A DNA stretch of 64,000 nucleotides, taken from the NCBI RefSeq assembly GCF_000511355.1, contig NC_023135.1:3250371-3314370 (forward strand). The letters are read 5' to 3'. A program made the translations under genes and the position numbers. Numbering within the stretch: position 1 is the first letter of the stretch; the number at the start of each line of letters is the position of its first letter. A model generated the notes under the pieces. It was not told where the DNA came from. It was given only the letters and a program-made list of their open reading frames with translations, and searched no databases. Source of the stretch: Leisingera methylohalidivorans DSM 14336. Its GTDB lineage: Bacteria > Pseudomonadota > Alphaproteobacteria > Rhodobacterales > Rhodobacteraceae. Below are positions 57,123 to 64,000 of the stretch, piece by piece.

Positions 57123-58430
57123 ATGCGTTTCGATACACTTGCGGTGCGCGGCGGCTATGGTGAGCCGTCGGCGCTGGCAAACGAAGGCGCGATTTGCGAG
57201 CCGGCCTATCTGTCGCCTGCCCAGCATTTTGCCTCTTCTGAACATATGCGGCAGGCGCTCAGCGGGGAGGCGGATGGCTGGATCTATACCCGGATCGACA
57301 ACCCGACCGTGCGCCAGCTGGAGACCACAATTGCGGCGCTTGAGGCCTACGGCGGCGGGTTCACCGCCACCGCCACGGTGTTCTCCTCCGGCATGGCGGC
57401 GCTGTTCATGGCGGCCACCGCGCTGGTTGCGGATGACCCGGCCCGGCCCAAGCCGAACATCGTGCTGCCCGCGGCCTGCTATGGCGGCAGTTTCATGCTG
57501 TTCCGGGAAAGGTTCCAGCAGGACCGGGGCATCGAGCTGCGCTGGATCCAGGACTCGCTGGATCTTGGCGAATGGGAGCGCGCGATCGACGGCAACACCC
57601 GGTTCGCGCTGTGCGAGGTGCCGTGCAACCCGCTGCTGCGGATGACCGACATCCCTGCGCTGGCCCGTATCACCTCGGCCCATGACGTGCCGCTTATGGT
57701 GGATGCCACCCTGTCCAGTCCGGCGGTGATGCGGCCGCTGGTTCTGGGGGCCGATATCGTGGTGCATTCGGTCAGCAAATCCATGTCGGCCAGCGGCCTG
57801 AGCATTGCAGGTGCTGTTGTGTCGCGGCCCGGTATCTGCTGCCCGCACCCGCGGCAGGAAATGCGCGCCGACTTCGCCGGATTTCTGAAACGCGGGCCGC
57901 AGCGCGATACAGGCGTCATCCTCAGCCCGTTCAACGCCCTGCAAAGCCTTGCGGATTTGCGCAGCCTGCGCAGCCGGATGCAGATCATGGGGCGCTCAGC
58001 CCAGCGGCTGGCAGAGGTGCTGGCAGCACACCCGGCGGTGGCTGAGACCTATTATCCGGGGCTGCCGGGCATGCCCGGTCATGAGATTGCCCGGCGCGAC
58101 ATGGTGCTGGTGGACAGCGAAATGGAGCCCGGCGGGCAAGAGAACTGCTTTGGCTATCTGATGTCGGTGCGGATGCGCGGCGGAATTCCGGCGGCCCGGG
58201 CCTTTCTTGACGGGCTGCAGATCTTCTGGCGGGCAAATGATCTGGGGCGTATCAAGAGCACCGCAACCATCCCCTCGATATCCACCCACTCGCAGCTCAG
58301 TGAGGCGGAAAAGAAACTGGGAGGCATTCCCGGCGATCTGGTGCGTCTCAGTGTCGGCTGCGAGCATGAGGACGATATCATTGCCGATGCCGTCCAGGCC
58401 CTGGACCGCGTCCGCAAGGTGGCAGCATGA
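57123..58430 (+). CDS. Cys/Met metabolism PLP enzyme (cystathionine gamma-synthase-like)
   Basis: A 435-residue PLP enzyme. The internal aldimine lysine is in H-S-V-S-K-S-M-S-A-S-G, Y-T-R-I-D-N-P-T near the N-terminus contacts the cofactor of the partner subunit, and C-E-V-P-C-N-P and D-A-T-L-S-S-P match the family. It lacks the L-Y-G-C of methionine gamma-lyase (here C-Y-G-G-S). Such enzymes do gamma- or beta-replacement or elimination. In this operon it could attach an N-nucleophile to an activated homoserine, or cleave an intermediate. A GGAAGGG site precedes the ATG. It overlaps the KAS III gene by 4 bp. Confidence 0.8.
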   Translation: MRFDTLAVRGGYGEPSALANEGAICEPAYLSPAQHFASSEHMRQALSGEADGWIYTRIDNPTVRQLETTIAALEAYGGGFTATATVFSSGMAALFMAATALVADDPARPKPNIVLPAACYGGSFMLFRERFQQDRGIELRWIQDSLDLGEWERAIDGNTRFALCEVPCNPLLRMTDIPALARITSAHDVPLMVDATLSSPAVMRPLVLGADIVVHSVSKSMSASGLSIAGAVVSRPGICCPHPRQEMRADFAGFLKRGPQRDTGVILSPFNALQSLADLRSLRSRMQIMGRSAQRLAEVLAAHPAVAETYYPGLPGMPGHEIARRDMVLVDSEMEPGGQENCFGYLMSVRMRGGIPAARAFLDGLQIFWRANDLGRIKSTATIPSISTHSQLSEAEKKLGGIPGDLVRLSVGCEHEDDIIADAVQALDRVRKVAA

Positions 58431-59422
58431 CAGCAGATGTGTATCTCTCCGGCGTGAGCGCATGGCTTCCGGAAACCGTTTGCACGGTTTCCGAGGCGAT
58501 TTCGCAAGGCCGCTATGACGAGACCCGGGCCGCCACGGACGGTTTCACGTCGGTTTGCATCGAACAGCAGCTGAGCCCGCCGGAAATGGCGCTGCGTGCC
58601 GCGCGGCCGCTGTTGCGCCCCGAGGATGCCAGCGCCATCAATTCGCTGTACCTCTGCAGCATCCACCGGCACGGCCACAAGCTGCTGTGGCCACCGGCCA
58701 GCTATCTGCACCGGGCGCTGGAACTGGACAGCCGCACCCGTGTCATGTCCCTGAACCAGGGGTGCAACGGCGGTTTCACCGCGGTCTCGCTGGCCTATGA
58801 TCTGATCCGGGGCGGGCTGCCGGGCGACCAGCTGGTTCTTGGCGGGGACCGGTTTTCCGGGTCGGCCTTTGACCGGTTCAATTCGGATCTTGGGACGCTT
58901 TACGGTGATGCGGCGTTTGCGCTGCGGCTGAGCGCCGATCCCGGTCCCTACCGGATTGTCAGCCTTGAGCTGGAGTCGGAACCGGCGCTGGAACCCATGT
59001 ACCGGGCCGCCAGGCCTGAGCCGGAAGGGCCGGGCGATCACGACGTTAAATCCGCCAAGAAAGCGTATCTGGAGGCACATGGACGGGAAGGCTTCAACGC
59101 GCTGTTCATCCCCGCGCTGCAGCGTTTGCGCCGCAGGTTGCTGGAAGCCGCGGATCTTGATGCGCGCCCGGCGGAATACGTGATCTATCCGAATGTCGGT
59201 GCCGGGCTGAGTGCTCAGCTGTACGCGGGGGCGTTTGCGGACCTCGCAAAACAGGATTTGTGGGACTTTGGGCGCAGCGTCGGGCATACGGGAACGGCTG
59301 ACCAGTTTCTTGGTCTGTGGGAGATCGACCGGAGGCAAGCGCTTCGCAAGCATGACCGTGTGCTGATGATTGGAGCCGGAAACGGTCTTGGCCTTGCAGC
59401 CATGCTTGTGGAAAAAATCTAG
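58427..59422 (+). CDS. KAS III-like acyltransferase with altered triad
   Basis: A 331-residue thiolase-fold protein of the 3-oxoacyl-ACP synthase III family. The nucleophile Cys113 is in L-N-Q-G-C-N-G-G-F. The usual His motif (H-Q-A-N) is replaced by Y-P-N-V-G (about residues 254-258), and the Asn motif G-N-T reads G-H-T-G-T-A-D (286-292). Loss of the decarboxylation triad suggests acyl transfer to an N or O nucleophile, as in CerJ-type enzymes, instead of chain elongation. It is the last gene of the operon; its stop codon lies at an IS481 fragment boundary. Confidence 0.8.
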   Translation: MTADVYLSGVSAWLPETVCTVSEAISQGRYDETRAATDGFTSVCIEQQLSPPEMALRAARPLLRPEDASAINSLYLCSIHRHGHKLLWPPASYLHRALELDSRTRVMSLNQGCNGGFTAVSLAYDLIRGGLPGDQLVLGGDRFSGSAFDRFNSDLGTLYGDAAFALRLSADPGPYRIVSLELESEPALEPMYRAARPEPEGPGDHDVKSAKKAYLEAHGREGFNALFIPALQRLRRRLLEAADLDARPAEYVIYPNVGAGLSAQLYAGAFADLAKQDLWDFGRSVGHTGTADQFLGLWEIDRRQALRKHDRVLMIGAGNGLGLAAMLVEKI

Positions 59423-59750
59423 CTGTTCAGTCCCGGCCTCTGGTGGACCAGATTTAGGATGAAACGATCTGGCTCTGAAGGCCAGATTTTGCAGATGTAT
59501 TCGTAAGGCGTGAGACCGTTGAGTGTCTTGAGCCTGCGTGCGAAGTTGTCGGCCGCCATGAAGTCGGCGAGGTGCGTGCGCAGCTGATCATGGCTATCGT
59601 ATTGGGATCGTTTCACCTTCGCTTCCTTGATCGTTCGGGACATCCGTTCGACCTGGCCGTTGGTCCATGGATGGTTTGGCTTTGTCAGGCGGTGCTCGAT
59701 CCCATGTGCCTGGCAGATCATGCCGAAGCGCATTGGACGTGCCGCGTTTT
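59419..59750 (-). pseudogene. IS481-family transposase, C-terminal fragment
   Basis: The minus-strand frame matches the end of IS481-type integrase-core transposases: H-G-I-E-H-R-L-T-K-P-N-H-P-W-T-N-G-Q-V-E-R-M, then H-D-Q-L-R-T-H-L-A-D-F and L-T-P-Y-E-Y-I-C-K-I-W. The catalytic Glu of the DDE core (Q-V-E) is present but everything upstream is missing, cut by the IS3-type element at about 59755. Its stop codon overlaps the KAS III stop by 2 bases on the other strand. Confidence 0.8.
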
Positions 59751-59771
59751 TGTGCCGCCCCAAGTGCTCGT

Positions 59772-60284
59772 TTAAGCCACCTGTCGTTCGAAGGCGACTG
59801 GGCTTTTGCATCCCAATGCTGAATGGCGTCTTCGCGGATTATAGAACCCGTTGATGTATTCGAAGATGGCCACTTCTGCGTCTCGGCGCCTCTGCCATGA
59901 CCTGCGCCAGATGAGTTCTGCCTTGATCGTTTTGAAGAATGTCTCGACGGCGGAGCTGTCGTAGCAATTGCCTTTGCCTGACATCGGCACTTGGAAACCG
60001 TGCTGGCGCAGAATCTTCTGATAATCATGTGAACAGTATTGGCTGCCGCGATCCGTGTGGTGAATGCAGCCCTTGGGCGGTTGCCGGAGCGCGATGGCCA
60101 TCTTCAAGGCGCGGATCGGCAGATCACGCTTCATCCGGTTACTCTCTGCCCAGCCGATGACACGGCGGGAGTGGAGGTCGAGAACGACAGCCAGGTAGAG
60201 CCAGCCTTCATGCGTCCATACATAGCTGATCAGTGCAATCCGCACCGCATCCTGGCGGAATTCATCCGTGCTTCCATGTCTCAT
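59772..60284 (-). pseudogene. IS3-family element with in-frame OrfA-OrfB deletion fusion
   Basis: A 170-residue frame. Its first ~18 residues (T-D-E-F-R-Q-D-A-V-R-I-A-L) are the start of an IS3-group OrfA. The rest (Y-V-W-T-H-E-G-W-L-Y-L-A-V-V-L-D-L-H-S-R-R onward, with H-H-T-D-R-G-S-Q-Y and V-E-T-F-F-K-T-I-K-A-E) is the integrase core of OrfB. The OrfA body and the OrfB N-terminus are deleted, and the junction keeps frame. Asp and Glu catalytic residues remain, but the element should be inactive without OrfA. Confidence 0.8.
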
Positions 60285-60685
60285 CGTTCGTCTCCTTTGC
60301 TGCAGTAAATGCTATCAAAGGAGCGGCACAAATCCGTGGCAGGTCCAGATGCTGGCTGACCCGATGGTGCGCCTTGCGACGGAAGCCGACAGTGTGTCCG
60401 AAACGCAGATTTGCCAGCTGTATTCCGGTCTGCATCACCATCCAGCGGGCAAAACGATGCAATGCTTAGTTGCAGGTGCGAATATTCAGTGACAGACGCG
60501 TTCCTACCGGTCGCGAAGGGACTGGAGCAAAGGTTCCTGGCTCTCAAAAATCAGTTCTCGCACGCTGCAGAATATGGCATACAGCGGTGTGAACCAATGG
60601 TGCAAACCGGGCTCCGGAACCCCGGCTAACCACCTGCGCTTCGCCGTCGGCGCTCAACAGCACGGCATTGTTTCGGGTGGCCCGA
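60285..60685. other. Gap between IS3 remnant and SLC13 transporter
   Basis: Short unrelated frames only. The first ~60 bp likely include the IS3 leader and its terminal repeat. The remainder should contain the transporter promoter, but I see no strong -10/-35 pair. Confidence 0.35.
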
Positions 60686-62461
60686 ATGCTGATCGATCTC
60701 GGCTCCTATGCACCCTACGGCGCACTTCTTCTGGTTGTGGCGGTTTTTACCCTCTTTGTCAGCGAACGCTTCGCAGCAGAAGTCGCAGCGCTTGGGGGTG
60801 TTGCGCTGGCGCTGCTTTTGGGTCTTGTCAGTGTGGATGATGTGCTTAAGGCGCTGAGCAACCCGGCCCCGGCCACAATCGGTGCGATGTTCGTGCTGAG
60901 CGCGGCGCTGGTGCGGACTGGTGTACTGGAGACTGTGGCTGAATGGCTCGGCCACGGCATGGCGCATCGTCCCTCTGCCACAATCGCGTTCTTTTTCTTG
61001 CTGGCGGCGATAGCTTCCGCCCTCATGAACAATACGCCGGTGATCATGATCCTGATCCCGGTCGTGTTCAGCCTCTCCCGGCGGTCCGGAATCAGCGCGT
61101 CGCGCCTTCTGATGCCGCTCAGCTTTGTTGTGATCATGGGAGGAACCTGCACGCTGATTGGCACTTCCACCAACCTGCTCGTAGACGGGGTCTCGCGGGA
61201 TCTGGGCCTTGCACCGTTTTCACTGCTTGAAATCGCACCGCTTGGGATCGCACTGGCTCTCGTGGGCAGCTGTTATCTTTCCCTCGCTGCGCCTCTTCTG
61301 CTGCCCCAGCGCAGCGCGGCCGGCGAGCAGGCATTTGGGGTCCGGCGCTCCTGGCAGGTTGAGCTTTTCGTTCCGCCGGGATCGCCTCTTATTGGGCGGA
61401 AAGTGGCAGAGGTGCCTGATTTCCGGCGCAGCACCACGCAGATCGTCGATCTTATACGTGAAGACGTCTCGCTCAGGCGGCAGCTGCGCGATGAGGTCTT
61501 GAAGGCGGGCGACAGGGTAGTGGTGCATGCCTCGGATTCCGAGGTGATAGGATTTCGGTCCTCTGACGCAAAAGAGTTTGCCATTGCCGGTACGGAGCCC
61601 GCTGCGGCCCGGCCTCACAAGGTGGTAGAAGCGCTGGTGAAGGACCGCAAGGGCGGCTTCTCTGCTCTGGGCTGGCGACGCAGCCACGGCGTCTATCCGA
61701 TTGCCGTCCACCGGCATGGCAGCGCCGTGGATTTGCAGGATGAAACCCTCCATCTGCGCCCGGGCGACACGGTGTTACTGGACGGTCCTGCCGAGGAGAT
61801 CGCACGGCTTGCGCGCGATGAGGATCTTATCCTGCTTGCTCCGATGCAGGCGCGGGCCTACCGCCGCGGCAAGGCCCCAATCGCGCTGGCGGTGCTGGCG
61901 CTGGTTGTACTCGGCGCTGCGCTAGACTTGGCGCCGATCCTGCCGCTGGCCATTGTCGGGGCGGCAATCGTGCTGCTCACACGCTGCGTCGAGCCGGACG
62001 AAGGTGTCGGGGCAATCGACGGGCGGCTACTGCTCCTGATCGTCAGCATGCTGGTTCTTGGCGCGGCCATGGAACGCAGCGGCGCCATGACCTTGATCGT
62101 GGAAACGCTGTCTGGACCGCTGCGGCAGCTGAGTCCGATCTTTGCGCTGGCGTTGATTTACGCAGTGACCTCGGTGCTGACGGAACTCGTTACGAACAAC
62201 GCGGTCGCCGTTATCATGACGCCCATCGCGGTGGGTGTTGCAGCCGCAATGGGCTTCGATCCACGCGCATTTGTCGTTGTGGTCATGTTCGGTGCAAGCG
62301 CGAGTTTCGCCACGCCGGTCGGCTACCAGACGAACACGATGGTCTACAACGCCGGGGGTTACCGCTTCTCAGATTTTCTGCGTTTGGGCCTGCCAATGAA
62401 CATCCTGGCTGGCGTTGTGACCGTGCTGCTAGCACCGCTCATCTGGCCTTTGCAGCCATAG
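60686..62461 (+). CDS. SLC13/DASS-type permease with TrkA-C (RCK_C) domains
   Basis: A 591-residue membrane protein with two blocks of about five to six helices flanking a soluble middle (about residues 200-395) that reads as two TrkA-C domains (P-P-G-S-P-L-I-G-R-K-V-A-E-V ... G-D-R-V-V-V-H-A and L-R-P-G-D-T-V-L-L-D-G-P). Hairpin motifs N-N-T-P-V-I-M-I-L and T-N-N-A-V-A-V-I-M-T-P match the divalent anion:Na+ symporter fold. Members carry sulfate, taurine, dicarboxylates or related anions. I start at the ATG at 60686; a TTG at 60668 is also in frame. Possible link to phosphonate or sulfur compounds is speculative. Confidence 0.84.
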   Translation: MLIDLGSYAPYGALLLVVAVFTLFVSERFAAEVAALGGVALALLLGLVSVDDVLKALSNPAPATIGAMFVLSAALVRTGVLETVAEWLGHGMAHRPSATIAFFFLLAAIASALMNNTPVIMILIPVVFSLSRRSGISASRLLMPLSFVVIMGGTCTLIGTSTNLLVDGVSRDLGLAPFSLLEIAPLGIALALVGSCYLSLAAPLLLPQRSAAGEQAFGVRRSWQVELFVPPGSPLIGRKVAEVPDFRRSTTQIVDLIREDVSLRRQLRDEVLKAGDRVVVHASDSEVIGFRSSDAKEFAIAGTEPAAARPHKVVEALVKDRKGGFSALGWRRSHGVYPIAVHRHGSAVDLQDETLHLRPGDTVLLDGPAEEIARLARDEDLILLAPMQARAYRRGKAPIALAVLALVVLGAALDLAPILPLAIVGAAIVLLTRCVEPDEGVGAIDGRLLLLIVSMLVLGAAMERSGAMTLIVETLSGPLRQLSPIFALALIYAVTSVLTELVTNNAVAVIMTPIAVGVAAAMGFDPRAFVVVVMFGASASFATPVGYQTNTMVYNAGGYRFSDFLRLGLPMNILAGVVTVLLAPLIWPLQP

Positions 62462-62514
62462 CATGTGAAGGACTCGAATAGGGCGTCATTACCTCATCCA
62501 AAGCGCCCCGCCGC

Positions 62515-62670
62515 CTAGCCATATCGGCCATATTGACGTGTCAGCTCGATCATGTCGGCGGCTGGGCGATCTTCGTCAGCACGCCCCAGAGGCATTCGCC
62601 GCTGTGTGGACCGGTGTTGGACCAGCACGCGGCACACGCGGCGGTCCAAAACCTTCATCTGGCTGTGGAC
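62515..62670 (-). pseudogene. IS3-family OrfB N-terminal scrap
   Basis: About 50 residues (R-R-V-C-R-V-L-V-Q-H-R-S-T-Q-R-R ... D-E-D-R-P-A-A-D-M-I-E-L-T-R-Q-Y-G-R-Y-G) resemble the N-terminal stretch of IS3-group OrfB just ahead of Y-G-Y-R-R-I. It ends at a stop and the integrase core is missing. The rest of 62462-62917 has no recognisable gene. Confidence 0.6.
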
Positions 62671-62917
62671 ATGGCGCAGCTCGTCAGGCTGCTCGATAGC
62701 GGCAGGGATAGCAGCAGTATTTCGGCGGCGCAGCAGATTTCCCAAGCACGGACATCCAAAGCCACGCTTCGGGGTTGATTTCAAACCATCCGTTCGCCGC
62801 ATCGTGGTCTAAGAGTCGAGACGCGGGACACCTTTGCTATTGAAGTGCTCGGCCAGAACTGTTCAGCTCTTCAACCTCGCTCATACCGAAACCAAACGAA
62901 GTTGTAAGAGAGGCAAG

Positions 62918-64000
62918 CTACAAGGTTTCTTTCGTTCGAGTTGGCGTTAAGGCGCAGACCTGCCCCGCCGCAAATACAGCCGACAGGAAGAACACAGCCT
63001 CCGCTCCGATGGTGGCATAGACTACCCCGCCTAAGAGCGGCAACACAAATGCCGGGGCAGTCAACGCATTGAAGTACCCGGAGTAGGCTGGCCGGCAGTG
63101 TTCCGGGGAAATCTCCATCAGCAGCCCGGGTACAGCGATGGTTAATCCGTTTGCGAGGGCGCCGAGCAGCAGGAATACAGCCAAAAGAGCAATCAGAATT
63201 TGCGTATGCGGCATCTCCAAGAATAGCAGGGCCAGTAGTATCAAGGGTGGTGCAAGCCGCAGGATAGAGACCAGGCGCATGAGGGGAAGCTTGCCGCGCG
63301 TATCGCCCCGCCAGCCCCAGAGCAGGTTGGAAGCCAGAGCACCTGACGTTTGGGCGCCGAGAAGAAGCGCAATGTTTTCAAGATCAAGCCCCATATCCGC
63401 GGCGGCGGCCACATAGAACGGGGCCGCGATCAGCACCGCGTTACCGCTGCATTGCGCGAAGACGAACAGGCGGAAGCGGGGATCTTTCCGGAAGGCCGTG
63501 CGCCGCTCGCGGAAATTGGCCGCGAAACTCTCTGCGCCTTCCGAGATGCCCGGGCGCTCCGGCTCCCGTATTGAGACAAAGAGGACTGAAGATACCAGCA
63601 TCAATGACGCCGCGATCCCGAACACAGCTGCATAGGAGACGGGGAACTCCGTGGACCTGACGAAATGACCGGCCAAGGCCGCCACTGCCAAAGCAACGAG
63701 ACCGCCCCCGAAAAACCGCAGCGCCAGCAAGCACGACCGGCGGTTAGAGGGAACCGAACGGGCAACGATATCATTGCAGGGGACGCCAACGATCCCGCTT
63801 ACAAAGGCGTATAGCATCCAGAGCGCCAGTGCCGCGGCGCCGAGAGATACCGGCCGCCAATCTGCGGCCGAGCCATGCCAAAGCACTGCGGCCAGCAAGG
63901 CGATAGCTGCGGTCCGGCCGAGTGCTCCGGCGGCGCAGTATGGCATTGAAGCGCCGCTTCGCCCCGCGAGATATGGCGGCGCGAGGGGCTGAAGGTTCCA
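62918..64000 (-). CDS. MFS transporter, 5' end beyond window
   Basis: An open frame runs from the stop at 62918 through the right edge without interruption, at least 360 residues. An internal ATG at 63946 is not the likely start because the frame continues upstream with plausible sequence (L-A-P-P-Y-L-A-G-R-S-G). About ten hydrophobic segments are visible. I-R-E-P-E-R-P-G follows helix 6 and a second MFS half starts at R-L-F-V-F-A-Q-C-S-G-N. It resembles the sugar:cation symporter/GPH-like branch (W-R-G-D-T-R-G-K). Substrate unknown. Confidence 0.78.
   Translation of the reverse strand, partial: WNLQPLAPPYLAGRSGASMPYCAAGALGRTAAIALLAAVLWHGSAADWRPVSLGAAALALWMLYAFVSGIVGVPCNDIVARSVPSNRRSCLLALRFFGGGLVALAVAALAGHFVRSTEFPVSYAAVFGIAASLMLVSSVLFVSIREPERPGISEGAESFAANFRERRTAFRKDPRFRLFVFAQCSGNAVLIAAPFYVAAAADMGLDLENIALLLGAQTSGALASNLLWGWRGDTRGKLPLMRLVSILRLAPPLILLALLFLEMPHTQILIALLAVFLLLGALANGLTIAVPGLLMEISPEHCRPAYSGYFNALTAPAFVLPLLGGVVYATIGAEAVFFLSAVFAAGQVCALTPTRTKETL

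Noticed and set aside
43621..59422. NRPS or PKS gene in the biosynthetic cluster
   Set aside because: No condensation, adenylation or ketosynthase megasynthase is present; the only carrier-type assembly proteins in the window are in the asb operon.
1..64000. tRNA, rRNA, CRISPR array, replication origin or riboswitch
   Set aside because: No cloverleaf, spaced repeat array, rep gene with iterons or recognisable riboswitch core was seen on reading both strands. Covariance-model searches would be needed to rule out small RNAs.

Overview
The window is GC-rich, densely packed DNA with alphaproteobacterial gene content: a RpoE/ChrR singlet-oxygen regulon, a quinohemoprotein amine dehydrogenase locus, and Leu/Ala/Arg-rich proteins with many 4-bp stop/start overlaps. 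It most resembles a marine Rhodobacteraceae (roseobacter-type) accessory region or large replicon. I see no rRNA or tRNA gene, replication gene or CRISPR array. Both ends cut genes.

Layout. (1) 1-2820: one end of a quinohemoprotein amine dehydrogenase locus (qhpA partial, qhpG, divergent qhpR). (2) 2859-10083: rpoE-chrR and an associated membrane-lipid regulon (SDR, DUF1365, flavin amine oxidase, Cfa-like enzyme, MFS, DUF3833). Three promoters share the TGATCC-N18-TA architecture. (3) 10137-11860: hipBA with three evenly spaced operator-like palindromes. (4) 11897-27506: an iron-acquisition block. It holds a petrobactin-type siderophore operon (asbA, asbB, asbC, a fused asbD-asbE, asbF), a putative ABC exporter, DUF2218, a TonB receptor and a four-gene ABC importer. 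(5) 27546-31718: methionine gamma-lyase, a 2-ketobutyrate dehydrogenase-like E1 and a divergent Lrp regulator. (6) 31741-32746: transposase debris. (7) 32747-40752: a TorS/TorR-like two-component system divergent from a phosphonate-type ABC importer, followed by a HAD hydrolase. (8) 40810-43448: an IS1182-family element and a broken IS5-family element. (9) 43621-59422: the standout region, a biosynthetic cluster with the parts of an N-N-bond (hydrazine) forming pathway. (10) 59419-64000: IS481/IS3 fragments, an SLC13-type transporter, another IS3 scrap and a truncated MFS gene.

How the hydrazine-type cluster may work. A flavin N-hydroxylase (43621) would make an N-hydroxylated diamine, probably N6-hydroxylysine. 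A cupin (44985) and a stand-alone methionyl-tRNA-synthetase-like enzyme (45431) would activate an amino acid, esterify it onto the N-OH and rearrange it to an N-N bond. A DAO-type flavoenzyme (49623) would release a hydrazino acid, and a GNAT (50717) could acylate it. A second arm (54403-59422) has a diaminobutyrate aminotransferase, a second N-hydroxylase, a Cys/Met-type PLP enzyme and a KAS III-like acyltransferase. LysE and MFS exporters and a GlxA/AraC regulator sit among them. In actinomycetes the cupin and MetRS-like modules are known as one fusion protein (for example in s56-p1 biosynthesis). Here they are separate genes, and the second arm suggests an undescribed product.

Functions are inferred from reading the sequences and from family knowledge. 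No database search or computation was run.
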